DNA of 34,662 nucleotides. Source: a virus. The notes under the pieces were generated by a model, which saw only the letters and a list, made by a program, of their open reading frames with translations, did not search any database and was not told the DNA's origin. The position numbers and the translations under genes are program-made. The first letter of the stretch is position 1. Every line of letters begins with the position of its first letter. Location: IMG/VR virus record IMGVR_UViG_3300020193_000069, positions 1 through 34,662 of that record. The stretch is one strand, 5' to 3'. This document shows, one piece after another, positions 16,807-25,581 of the stretch.

Positions 16807-19242
16807 ATGAAAGTTAAAAAAAGAGACGGCTCCTTTGAGGAGATGAGATATGATAAAATCACAAAAAGAATGCAATATTTCTGTGATGATTTGAATATAG
16901 AATATGTTGACCCAACACTTGTTACATTAAAAGTAACTCAAGGAATTTACGACGGTATATCGACAGTAGAATTAGATATTCTTGCTGCCGAGACCGCAGC
17001 GTCTCTTGTTACCACACATCCCGATTATGCTAAATTATCTGGTAGACTTGCGGTATCTAATCTACACAAGACAACCCCTAAGAAGTTTTCACAATGTATA
17101 AAAGAGTTACACTCATTCATTGAATCTAAAACAGGTAAAGAGTCCTCATTGATTTCTGACGAGGTATATCAATTTGTAATTCAAAATAGAGAAGCATTAG
17201 ACGGAGCAATTAGACAAGAACGTGATTTGGATTTTGATTATTTTGGATTTAAAACTTTGGAACATTCATATCTTTTGAAGATTGGTAAAAGAATTGTTGA
17301 AAGACCTCAATATATGTATATGAGGGTTGCCGTTGGTATTTGTAATGGAGATTTAGAAATGGCTTTGAGAGTTTATGATGATTTATCACAACATTTCTAC
17401 ACTCACGCAACTCCGACATTGTTTAATGCCGGTACTTGTAGACCACAAATGTCTTCTTGTTTCTTAATTGGTAATAAAGGCGATGACATTGATGGTTTGT
17501 TTGACACAATTAAAGACGTTGCTAAAATTTCAAAGTGGGCTGGCGGTATCGGACTACATGTTCATGACGTTAGAGCTAAGGGTTCATATATTAAAGGAAC
17601 AGGTGGTGAATCAGACGGACTACTTCCAATGATGAAAACGTACAATGAAGTTGCTCGTTGGATTAATCAAGGTGGTAAAAGAAAAGGTTCTTTCGCGATT
17701 TATCTTGAACCATGGCACTCAGATGTTTTTGAATTTATCGATTTAAGAAAAAACCATGGTAAAGAAGAACTACGTGCAAGAGATTTATTCTTAGCAATGT
17801 GGACCCCAAGTTTGTTAATGAAAAGAGTCGAAGAAGATGGTGATTGGTCGTTATTCTCACCTGATGAAGCACCGGGTTTATCTGACAAATACGATGACCC
17901 ATTTTCATTCACTCAAGAATTTACCGAATTGTATGAAAGATATGAGAAAGAAGGAAGAGCGAGAAAGGTTGTAAAAGCAAGAAAACTAATAGATGCAATC
18001 TTGACTGCACAAATTGAAACAGGAACACCTTATATGTTATATAAGGACCACGCAAATTACAAATCAAATCAAAAGAATTTAGGCACAATCAAATCTTCAA
18101 ATTTATGTACTGAGATTATTGAGTACTCAAGTCCAACAGAACAGGCTGTTTGTAATTTAGCGTCAATTGCATTACCAAAATATATTGTTGATGGCGAATT
18201 CAGTCATCAACTTTTATATGGATACGTGTACCAATTGGTAAAGAATTTAAACAATGTAATTGATTTAAACTTCTACCCAACTGAAGAAACAAAACTTTCA
18301 AATATGAGACACCGACCCGTTGGTTTAGGTGTACAGGGATTAGCAGATGTATTTTGTATGTTATCAATTCCATTTGAAAGTGAGGGCGCCGACAAACTAC
18401 AAACTGAAATTTTTGAAACTATCTACTTCGCAGCACTTGTTTCATCAAAAGACATTGCAAAAGAAAATGGGGCATATGAAAGTTTTCTGGGCTCACCATT
18501 ATCTGAAGGTATTTTTCAATATCAATTGTGGTGTAAAACCGATAAAGACACAAGTGGTCGTTGGGATTGGAAATCTCTGAGAAAAGAGGTTGTTAAATTC
18601 GGTGTTAGAAATTCCTTATTGGTTGCACCGATGCCAACAGCGTCTACCGCACAAATCTTAGGTAATAACGAATCGTTTGAACCATTTACTTCAAACATAT
18701 TCTCAAGAAGAACACTTGGTGGTGAGTTTATCGTGGTCAACAAGCACTTGGTTAAAGCATTACTTGAAAGAAACATATGGTCGGACGACATTAAAAATAA
18801 ACTAATCATGGAAAATGGTTCAGTTCAAAATATCCCTGAAATCCCAACGGATATCAAAGAGGTATTTAAGACTGTTTGGGAAATGTCTCAGAAGAAGATT
18901 TTATCTATGGCTGCCAATCGTTCAATCTATATTGACCAATCACAATCATTAAATTTATTTATCGATAATGCTAGTAAACAAAAAGTATTAGCCGCACACC
19001 TTTATGGTTGGAAACTTGGTTTAAAAACTGGTATGTACTACCTAAGAACAAGAGCGGCTGTTGACCCACTAAAAGGACTTGGAATCGATACATCAACAGT
19101 AAAACCGGTGGTTGAGTCTGTCGAAGTACCAACTACTAATAATTTTATTCAGGATACATCTGAAGAGGTTAAGATGACTGAAATGCTAAACACACCAAAA
19201 CCAACAGACTCACCATTTGAATGTGAAGGTTGTGGTTCCTAA
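16807..19242 (+). CDS. nrdA: Class I ribonucleotide reductase, alpha (catalytic) subunit
   Basis: An 811-residue R1 protein that reduces ribonucleoside diphosphates to deoxy forms with NrdB. An ATP-cone regulatory domain starts the protein (KKRDGSFEEMRYDKITKRM). Catalytic residues are intact: C218 (SSCFLI), N432/C434/E436 (NLCTEI), C449 (VCNLAS) and the radical-relay pair Y744-Y745 (GMYYLRTR). The C-terminal redox pair is C806 and C809 in SPFECEGCGS. The C434-C449 spacing of 15 and the CxxCGS ending match eukaryotic R1 (human ends CLMCGS) more than E. coli NrdA, where the spacing is 23. PTASTAQILGNNESFEPFTS matches the conserved barrel loop. It follows nrdB, and a terminator lies 25 bases after its stop. 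Phage-encoded reductase boosts dNTP supply. Confidence 0.97.
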   Translation: MKVKKRDGSFEEMRYDKITKRMQYFCDDLNIEYVDPTLVTLKVTQGIYDGISTVELDILAAETAASLVTTHPDYAKLSGRLAVSNLHKTTPKKFSQCIKELHSFIESKTGKESSLISDEVYQFVIQNREALDGAIRQERDLDFDYFGFKTLEHSYLLKIGKRIVERPQYMYMRVAVGICNGDLEMALRVYDDLSQHFYTHATPTLFNAGTCRPQMSSCFLIGNKGDDIDGLFDTIKDVAKISKWAGGIGLHVHDVRAKGSYIKGTGGESDGLLPMMKTYNEVARWINQGGKRKGSFAIYLEPWHSDVFEFIDLRKNHGKEELRARDLFLAMWTPSLLMKRVEEDGDWSLFSPDEAPGLSDKYDDPFSFTQEFTELYERYEKEGRARKVVKARKLIDAILTAQIETGTPYMLYKDHANYKSNQKNLGTIKSSNLCTEIIEYSSPTEQAVCNLASIALPKYIVDGEFSHQLLYGYVYQLVKNLNNVIDLNFYPTEETKLSNMRHRPVGLGVQGLADVFCMLSIPFESEGADKLQTEIFETIYFAALVSSKDIAKENGAYESFLGSPLSEGIFQYQLWCKTDKDTSGRWDWKSLRKEVVKFGVRNSLLVAPMPTASTAQILGNNESFEPFTSNIFSRRTLGGEFIVVNKHLVKALLERNIWSDDIKNKLIMENGSVQNIPEIPTDIKEVFKTVWEMSQKKILSMAANRSIYIDQSQSLNLFIDNASKQKVLAAHLYGWKLGLKTGMYYLRTRAAVDPLKGLGIDTSTVKPVVESVEVPTTNNFIQDTSEEVKMTEMLNTPKPTDSPFECEGCGS

Positions 19243-19266
19243 AATATATTACCGAAATATGGTGTT

Positions 19267-19290
19267 AATCCCGACCGAAGTCGGGATTTT
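19267..19290 (+). terminator. Rho-independent terminator after nrdA
   Basis: A perfect 9-bp stem, AATCCCGAC / GTCGGGATT (19267-19275 and 19280-19288), with a CGAA tetraloop, is followed by TT-C-ATTTATT. The T tract is interrupted by one C, but the GC-rich stem and stable loop make it convincing. It closes the replication/nucleotide operon. Confidence 0.85.
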
Positions 19291-19315
19291 CATTTATTAG
19301 TATTTCATCTTTGTT

Positions 19316-19324
19316 TATATTTAT
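19316..19324 (+). promoter_or_regulatory. Candidate late promoter element (TATATTTAT)
   Basis: TATATTTAT lies only four bases before the ATG at 19329, the first gene after the nrdA terminator, so a promoter is needed in this gap. If it acts as a -7 box, the transcript would start at or very near the ATG (a leaderless or almost leaderless message). An upstream TTTG at 19310-19313 is too close to serve as a -33 element. Confidence 0.4.
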
Positions 19325-19328
19325 TTGT

Positions 19329-19781
19329 ATGGCAGCAACGTATGGTATAGATTTTCCATTTAGAGAGAGTAGGAAAGGATTGTTTCTTAATATGACAGAA
19401 GCTCCTGATAGAGAAATCAGAGCAAATTTGTTACATCTTATTTTAACAAGAAGAGGTACTCGATATTATTTACCTGACTTTGGAACAAGACTATACGAGT
19501 TCATATTTGAACCAAATGACGCGGTGACATTCCAAACGATTGAGGATGAAATAAGAACAACAGTTAAAAAGTTTATTCCAAATCTCGATATAAATTCAAT
19601 AAGAATAACTCCCGCAGACCAAGACACCGAAGAACCATCAAGTGTAAGTGAGGATTCAGATTCAAGATTGTTCAGGGTATCAAATAATGCCACAAAACCA
19701 TATACCGCAAAAGTTAGAATTGATTACGAGATTAATAATGAACCATTTAGTTCTTCTGACTTTATAATTATTAATATATAA
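19329..19781 (+). CDS. 25: Baseplate wedge protein gp25 (GPW/gp25 family)
   Basis: A 150-residue protein. An in-frame TTG at 19311 would add six residues (MFIFIC), but it lies within the promoter-like element, so the ATG at 19329 is taken as the start. The family signature is clear: YGIDFPFRES at the N-terminus, then LLHLILTRRGTRYYLPDFG and TRLYEFIFEP (residues about 35-64), a helix of the IEDEIRTTVKKF type, and NSIRITP where many members have an E-P-R/V-x-V strand. In contractile tails gp25 sits in the baseplate wedge next to gp6 and gp53 and helps start sheath polymerisation. Despite a historical lysozyme-like annotation, it is structural. It is followed one base later by gp6, the usual neighbour in many T4-like phages. 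The region at 98-112 is an acidic/Ser-rich insertion. Confidence 0.9.
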   Translation: MAATYGIDFPFRESRKGLFLNMTEAPDREIRANLLHLILTRRGTRYYLPDFGTRLYEFIFEPNDAVTFQTIEDEIRTTVKKFIPNLDINSIRITPADQDTEEPSSVSEDSDSRLFRVSNNATKPYTAKVRIDYEINNEPFSSSDFIIINI

Positions 19782-19782
19782 C

Positions 19783-21615
19783 ATGGGAAAAAAGATTTCA
19801 TACGCAACAAGAGACTTTGCAGGTTTGAGACAAGAATTAGTAAACCTAACAAAGGAATACTATCCTGACTTAGTTAAGAATACTAATGACGCATCAATTT
19901 ATTCTGTACTATTAGATTTAAATGCCGCAGTTACCGATAATCTACATTATCATATTGATAGAGTGTGGCAAGAGACTATGTTGGATTTTGCCCAACAAAG
20001 ACAATCTCTATTTCATATCGCAAAAACATATGGTATTAGACTACCAGGTACAAGACCATCAGTTGCGTTATGTGATTTTAGTGTAAATGTACCTGTTAGA
20101 GGCGATAAGGAAGATGAACGTTATTTAGGTACGATTAAGGCGGGTGCACAAATTAGCGGTGGAGGACAAGCATTTGAAGCAATCGAGAACATCGATTTTT
20201 CAAATCCTTTTAATAGTAAGGGAGAACCGAATAGATTGAAGATTCCTAATTTTGATGGTAACAATCGTTTATTATCTTATACTATTGTAAAAAGAGAAGC
20301 CGTTGTTAGTGGTGCATCAAGAATTTTCAGAAAAGTAATTACCGAATTAGACCAAAAACCATTCTTAAAACTTTATCTACCCGAACAAAATGTTTTGGGT
20401 GTAACATCAATTATACACAAGGATGGTACTTCTTTTGCTGGTAACCCATCAAACTCAGAATTTTTAGACCGAACAAATAAGTGGTATGAAGTTAAATCTT
20501 TAATGCAAGATAAAGTATTCGTACCCGATTCGACAAATGCATCTGACAGAGACAATTTTACCGCAGGAAAATACGTAAGTGTTGCTAATAAATTTATTAC
20601 AGAATATACACCAGAGGGTTATTTTTCTGTAACATTTGGAAGTGGTAATGTTGACCCAATGGATAACTTAGATGACTACATGAACGGGTCATTAAAAGTT
20701 AATCTTGGAACATATCTAAATAATATGTCTTTAGGTGCTTTACCAAAAGTTGGTACAACATTATTCATAAAATATAGAATAGGTGGTGGTAAAGACACAA
20801 ACATCGGTGTAGATGTTATTACAAGTGTTGATGATATTGATTTCGTAATTAATGGACCAAATTCGTCTATTAATACTCAGGTAACTCAATCACTAATTGT
20901 AACAAACGTTACACCGGCAATTGGAGGAGCAGACCAACCAACAATTGAAGAAATCAGAAACATGATTGCTTACAATTTTGCGGCACAAAATCGAGCTGTA
21001 ACCTTAAACGATTATAAATCATTGATTGAGACAATGCCATCTACTTATGGTGCACCAGCAAAAGTAAATGTGATTGAAGAAGATAACAAAGTGAAAATCA
21101 AGTTGTTATCTTATGATGAAAATGGTAATCTTTCAGATACAGTATCTACAACACTAAAGAGTAATATTTTAAATTATTTGTCCGAATATAGAATGATTAA
21201 TGACTACGTTGACATTGAAAGCGGTCAGGTAATTGATTTAGGATTAGAGATAGATTTGGTTATTGATAAAAACGGAAATCAAACTGAGATTATAAGAAAT
21301 AGTATTGAAGACATTATTGACTATTTCGCCATTGAAAAAAGAAAAATGGGAGACCCATTACTTGTGGGTGATTTAAATAGATTAATAGGTCAAGTTACTG
21401 GCGTGGTAAATGTGGTTGACGTTAGAGTATTTAACCTAACAGGTGGTGAATATTCAAGCGCAGAAGTTGCACAAGATTATTCAGATACAACCACCAAACA
21501 AATCTTACAATCCGATATGACAATCTATATGAAATCCAATCAGATATTTCAGATTAGATTTCCAAATAAAGATGTCAAAATAAGAGTAAGAACTCTCGGT
21601 TCGACTACATTTTAA
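19783..21615 (+). CDS. 6: Baseplate wedge protein gp6 (baseplate J-like)
   Basis: A 610-residue protein. The N-terminus (ISYATRDFAGLRQELVNLTK, then DASIYSVLLDLNAAVTDNLH and FAQQRQSLFHIAKTYGIRLP) is characteristic of T4-like gp6/baseplate J proteins, which dimerise to form the inner ring of the wedge and hold the baseplate together. The middle is a beta-rich region. Residues about 385-440 (PTIEEIRNMIAYNFAAQNRA, VTLNDYKSLIETMPSTYG) are the conserved J-like 'AQNRAVT..DY' segment. The C-terminal part (about 470-560) has another alpha/beta domain. It directly follows gp25 with one base between them, and an imperfect terminator-like hairpin follows the stop. Length matches T4 gp6 (about 660) fairly well. 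Confidence 0.87.
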   Translation: MGKKISYATRDFAGLRQELVNLTKEYYPDLVKNTNDASIYSVLLDLNAAVTDNLHYHIDRVWQETMLDFAQQRQSLFHIAKTYGIRLPGTRPSVALCDFSVNVPVRGDKEDERYLGTIKAGAQISGGGQAFEAIENIDFSNPFNSKGEPNRLKIPNFDGNNRLLSYTIVKREAVVSGASRIFRKVITELDQKPFLKLYLPEQNVLGVTSIIHKDGTSFAGNPSNSEFLDRTNKWYEVKSLMQDKVFVPDSTNASDRDNFTAGKYVSVANKFITEYTPEGYFSVTFGSGNVDPMDNLDDYMNGSLKVNLGTYLNNMSLGALPKVGTTLFIKYRIGGGKDTNIGVDVITSVDDIDFVINGPNSSINTQVTQSLIVTNVTPAIGGADQPTIEEIRNMIAYNFAAQNRAVTLNDYKSLIETMPSTYGAPAKVNVIEEDNKVKIKLLSYDENGNLSDTVSTTLKSNILNYLSEYRMINDYVDIESGQVIDLGLEIDLVIDKNGNQTEIIRNSIEDIIDYFAIEKRKMGDPLLVGDLNRLIGQVTGVVNVVDVRVFNLTGGEYSSAEVAQDYSDTTTKQILQSDMTIYMKSNQIFQIRFPNKDVKIRVRTLGSTTF

Positions 21616-21620
21616 TTTTT

Positions 21621-21644
21621 ATTTTCCGTATTTTTTTGGAAAAT
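21621..21644 (+). terminator. Weak terminator-like hairpin after gp6
   Basis: ATTTTCC / GGAAAAT forms a 7-bp stem with a 10-base T-rich loop (21628-21637). It has few G-C pairs and no clean T tract after it. It may reduce read-through into the next gene, or mark the gap only. Confidence 0.35.
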
Positions 21645-21664
21645 CTATAAATTTCTATTTATAG
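21645..21664 (+). promoter_or_regulatory. Perfect inverted repeat with late-promoter-like half sites
   Basis: CTATAAAT, four bases, ATTTATAG is a perfect palindrome just before the GTG start at 21670. Its right half holds the TATTTAT motif found before three other structural genes. Its left half resembles the T4-type late box TATAAATA. It could be a promoter, an operator, or both. Confidence 0.4.
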
Positions 21665-21669
21665 TAAAA

Positions 21670-24600
21670 GTGATTCAGAAGCATAGAATTTCCACAAATA
21701 TTGGTAGAGACCAAAGAGTCACAGTCGACTTAAAACAAGACTATGACCTCTTGGAGATTTTGTCTCTAAAATTCACCCAAAGTGATGTCTATGCTTCGAT
21801 GTGCTCAGATTATGGGGTTGTTGTTGGTAGGATATCAGTTAATAACGGATTTGGTGTTCCTAATGCTAGAGTGTCTATTTTTATTCCCATAACGGATGAG
21901 GATAGTGAAGACCCCGTAATATCCGCATTATATCCATTTACTTCAGTAAACGATAAAGATGAAAAGGGTTATAGATACAACCTTTTACCATCAAGGAAAC
22001 AACACGGAGGACACGAACCAACAGGAACACTCCCTGACCAAAAAGATATCTTAACAAGAGAAGAGGTTCTCGAAGTTTACGAGAAATATTACAAATACAC
22101 AGCAAAGACTAACGATGCGGGCGATTTCATGATTTGGGGAATACCTACAGGTAATCAAACCATTCACGTTGATGTTGATTTATCCGACATAGGTTGTTTC
22201 TCACTTAGACCCGATGATTTTATTCGTCAAGGTATGGGTGTTGACCAATTTAAAAATGAATACACATTTAAAGCTTCAGAAGATATTGATTCATTACCTC
22301 ACATTGTTTCTTTTAATCAAACGATAGACGTTTTCCCGTTTTGGGGAAATGAAGATATATGTGAAATTGGAATAACAAGAACCGATTTTGATTTATCGAA
22401 CAAGGGTGTAAAGATTGAACCTAAAGCGTATCTAATCGGAGGTACATATACCGATACAGGAAAATCTGCATTAAATAAAAATTGTGCTCCAAGAAGAAAA
22501 ATGGGGCGTAAATGTGACCTTACAACAAAGACAGGTAGGATAGAGGCGATAAGATTTACAAGTCAAAAGGATGTTAAGTTAAGACCAATATTAGAGGAAT
22601 TACCAATTAATGAGGATATAGACGAAGATGGTTCATTCATTGTTGCACTCCCAATGAACATGGATTATTTGTACACAAATGAATTCGGTGAAAATGAATA
22701 CACAAATGACCCAAATAAAGGAATTCCAACATCATCATGTTATAGATTTAGAATAAGTTTATCGGATGATGGAATGGAAAGAATTAGAACTAACGCAGAC
22801 TACTTAGTACCAAACATTAGAGAATATCAAAATGAATTAGGAATAGGAAGTCCAAATGATAAAGAAAAATCGTACGCCTTTTCTATTAATTTTGATGACT
22901 ACCCACAACACGCGGTAGAAAATTTTATACTTAATTCTACCGATGGTTTTTATTATCCGAGAGATTATTTTTATCGAGTAACATATAACAAGGTTTATAC
23001 CGTATCATCATTTCAAGGTTCATACTTCGTAGGAAATACATTTACAAAAGATAGATATCTCGGTTTAAAAGAGTTGGTACCTTCAGAGGAGGAAGATTGT
23101 GCTTCAAGTGCAGTAACCCCACCGGTAAACTATGGATTTAAAAATTATACATTTCAATTACTAATTGCGGATGTTTTACTTTTATTTGAACATTTAATAA
23201 ATTTATTTACATTTCTTTTAACAAATGCACTTGCAAACTTTTTACATGATTTAGCTAATGCGTTTAATGGCTGGCCGACTACAAGATTATCAAGTAGAGT
23301 CAAAAAAGCGGCATATATAATTCAGGACGCCACACAAAGAAAATTATATTTAATAAACTATCCTGAATGTGAAGAATGTAATGGTGAAAACGAATTTGGT
23401 ACAGCTCAAGGTGGGTTAGCTGAAATTGAATATTGCGAAGTTGGTTCAATAACAGTACACGGCTCAAGTGTTGAAACACCGAGAACAGGATTTACTGTAT
23501 CAAATGATGATTTTTTCCAAACCAATCCATATACGGGGTATACGGGGTCATCCCAACCATGTACGGGGGCCATGTTAATAGTAGGTCCTACCCTATGTGA
23601 AAGAGCAGAGGATTTTGTTAATAATCAATCAAATTATGTTTTAACATATACATCTAATGGTACAACAACAATAATTCCATTGGGAGGTACGGGTGGTACA
23701 TTTAATATTAGTGTTACTATAAACCCCGACCCACCGGAAGATTGTCTGAGTTATGTTTTAACATTTGATGACCCAGATGGATTCTTTATCGAAACAATTC
23801 AGTATAATTGTGAAATTAGAGATAAAAATTCACCTGTAAATCCTGCGTCAGTAATAACGGCACAACTTGAATCTGAATGTGAGTTATATGATGTTCCATA
23901 TAATGAAAACATAGTTTCTAAATACTTTGTTGGTACAGGTAGAACACAATACAATCCAGGTTCTTTACCGGCAGGTGCAGATATAACCGCAACAAGAATA
24001 TCAGATAGAAATGAGTTCGGATTACCAATTTCATATCTAGGAGCGTCGTTCTCACCAAATACACCGGCAGATGGTCCTAACTCTGGTGGGTCCTACGCGT
24101 TTTCAGAATTTAGTAATGGAGTGTTTTATTTTATACCCGGAACACAAAGTGCCACTAGAATATTTGCAATTCTTAAAGAATACAGAAGAAGAAAAAGAGT
24201 TGGTACAATGTTCTGTGGAGGAATTGTTAATTATGGATTCTTAGATAACTGGCTAAGCGGTTCATTATATTTCTTTCAATTTAAAGCTAGAGTTAGATGG
24301 AATGATGAAAAAACATTAGATTTAAATGTTGGTCGTACAAATTACTGCAAAGATTTAGTTATATATAAAGCAAAAGAAGAGACTACTGGTTTTCCTGTAA
24401 AAAGATTTTATTATCGTTCTACGTTATCAAACTCATCAGGAACATTCATTGGTAAAACATATACATATGTTAATATTAATGGAAACCCTGATACATTTAA
24501 AAGAATTGGTCATCCGACTACATTAGTTGATTTAGGACCAAGAGATGAATTTATTAGAGAAATATGTACTGACCCAACACTTGACCCAAATTGCTCTGTT

Positions 24601-25581
24601 GTAAGGTCTATTGGACCATCGTCATTTCAAAGTTTTGGCGAACTACTAGGTTTAATTATAAACTATAGAATGGATACCGAAGCAAATGACGGATTTAGTC
24701 TTGATGATTTTTTTGATAATGGAGGATTTGAAGAATGTGGTTATGGAAAAAAAGTATTGGACGGAGATATTCTACAATTAATTTCAATTAATAATGAAGC
24801 GGGTATTGAAGAATTCAACCTACAAAGTCCAAAATATTTAGGTTATTCGTATCAAATTCTTGACCCTGAAACATATCCTGCGGTTTTTAAAAATGGAACC
24901 GATGTGTGGGGACCAACACCGATAACATTTGATTTTGATGCGGATGGTCAAAGAGTTCGAGCTTGTTTAAATGAACCAGGCAGATTAACAGAATCATCTC
25001 AAAACGTCCCATTCTTTTTATGGGATAAACAAGGAACAGGTTTCGGACCATATGACGACGACACTAAAGATGACCAATCGTGGGATTATAAAAATATTCA
25101 GTCACAACCATTACAGGGTATGACATATGGATATACATTGACTGGTGGAACTAATGACCCATCAGATAAATACTTGTTATTACCAATGACTTATACATAT
25201 AGCGGATTATCAATAACAGGTTTGAACGTGACAAATAGTGTTGAATTTGATGTTGTTGAAGCGTCAGTAACAGATAACCACACATCATATGATACACAAT
25301 ATCCCGGATTTACTTATTTATTTGTTACAGGTGGTACCATCACAACGCCAACCGCGGGTATATTATATACGAGGTATGGTACTGCGGGTACTTGGCACAC
25401 GTTAAGTTGGAATAGTGGTATGGATTTTATCATTAGAAAAACACAAGATTATTATTCGGAATATAAACAAATTTTATCCACACCATTCCAATTTTATTTT
25501 GGATTAAGACCCGGCAATACTGGTGTTGATAAATTTATAAAAAGATTTGGTCCTTTAGGGGCGTTTCCCGCATCTGAATAA
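21670..25581 (+). CDS. Large baseplate structural protein with Ig/carboxypeptidase-regulatory-like domain
   Basis: A 1303-residue protein with a GTG start. The next ATG is about 40 residues in and would remove the strongly ordered N-terminus, so GTG is preferred. Residues about 50-175 look like a beta-sandwich of the carboxypeptidase-regulatory kind: GRISVNNGFGVPNARVSIFI, then TNDAGDFMIWGIPTGNQTIH. Residues 497-528 are unusually hydrophobic (LLIADVLLLFEHLINLFTFL). A CxxC pair follows at C567/C570 (PECEECNG), and more Cys, Thr and Gly-rich beta segments continue to the end. Position after gp25-gp6 is where T4-like phages carry gp7, the largest wedge protein (about 1030 residues); homology to gp7 is not evident by eye. 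I infer a wedge or outer baseplate protein. The stop overlaps the next start by one base (TAATG). Confidence 0.65.
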   Translation: MIQKHRISTNIGRDQRVTVDLKQDYDLLEILSLKFTQSDVYASMCSDYGVVVGRISVNNGFGVPNARVSIFIPITDEDSEDPVISALYPFTSVNDKDEKGYRYNLLPSRKQHGGHEPTGTLPDQKDILTREEVLEVYEKYYKYTAKTNDAGDFMIWGIPTGNQTIHVDVDLSDIGCFSLRPDDFIRQGMGVDQFKNEYTFKASEDIDSLPHIVSFNQTIDVFPFWGNEDICEIGITRTDFDLSNKGVKIEPKAYLIGGTYTDTGKSALNKNCAPRRKMGRKCDLTTKTGRIEAIRFTSQKDVKLRPILEELPINEDIDEDGSFIVALPMNMDYLYTNEFGENEYTNDPNKGIPTSSCYRFRISLSDDGMERIRTNADYLVPNIREYQNELGIGSPNDKEKSYAFSINFDDYPQHAVENFILNSTDGFYYPRDYFYRVTYNKVYTVSSFQGSYFVGNTFTKDRYLGLKELVPSEEEDCASSAVTPPVNYGFKNYTFQLLIADVLLLFEHLINLFTFLLTNALANFLHDLANAFNGWPTTRLSSRVKKAAYIIQDATQRKLYLINYPECEECNGENEFGTAQGGLAEIEYCEVGSITVHGSSVETPRTGFTVSNDDFFQTNPYTGYTGSSQPCTGAMLIVGPTLCERAEDFVNNQSNYVLTYTSNGTTTIIPLGGTGGTFNISVTINPDPPEDCLSYVLTFDDPDGFFIETIQYNCEIRDKNSPVNPASVITAQLESECELYDVPYNENIVSKYFVGTGRTQYNPGSLPAGADITATRISDRNEFGLPISYLGASFSPNTPADGPNSGGSYAFSEFSNGVFYFIPGTQSATRIFAILKEYRRRKRVGTMFCGGIVNYGFLDNWLSGSLYFFQFKARVRWNDEKTLDLNVGRTNYCKDLVIYKAKEETTGFPVKRFYYRSTLSNSSGTFIGKTYTYVNINGNPDTFKRIGHPTTLVDLGPRDEFIREICTDPTLDPNCSVVRSIGPSSFQSFGELLGLIINYRMDTEANDGFSLDDFFDNGGFEECGYGKKVLDGDILQLISINNEAGIEEFNLQSPKYLGYSYQILDPETYPAVFKNGTDVWGPTPITFDFDADGQRVRACLNEPGRLTESSQNVPFFLWDKQGTGFGPYDDDTKDDQSWDYKNIQSQPLQGMTYGYTLTGGTNDPSDKYLLLPMTYTYSGLSITGLNVTNSVEFDVVEASVTDNHTSYDTQYPGFTYLFVTGGTITTPTAGILYTRYGTAGTWHTLSWNSGMDFIIRKTQDYYSEYKQILSTPFQFYFGLRPGNTGVDKFIKRFGPLGAFPASE

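Noticed and set aside
16807-19242. Intein or intron in nrdA, a common insertion target in phages
   Set aside because: The reading frame is continuous, has normal length and carries every catalytic residue with the expected spacing.
19311-19328. TTG start adding MFIFIC to gp25
   Set aside because: The added residues are encoded by the promoter-like element and are not typical of gp25; the ATG at 19329 is a better start.
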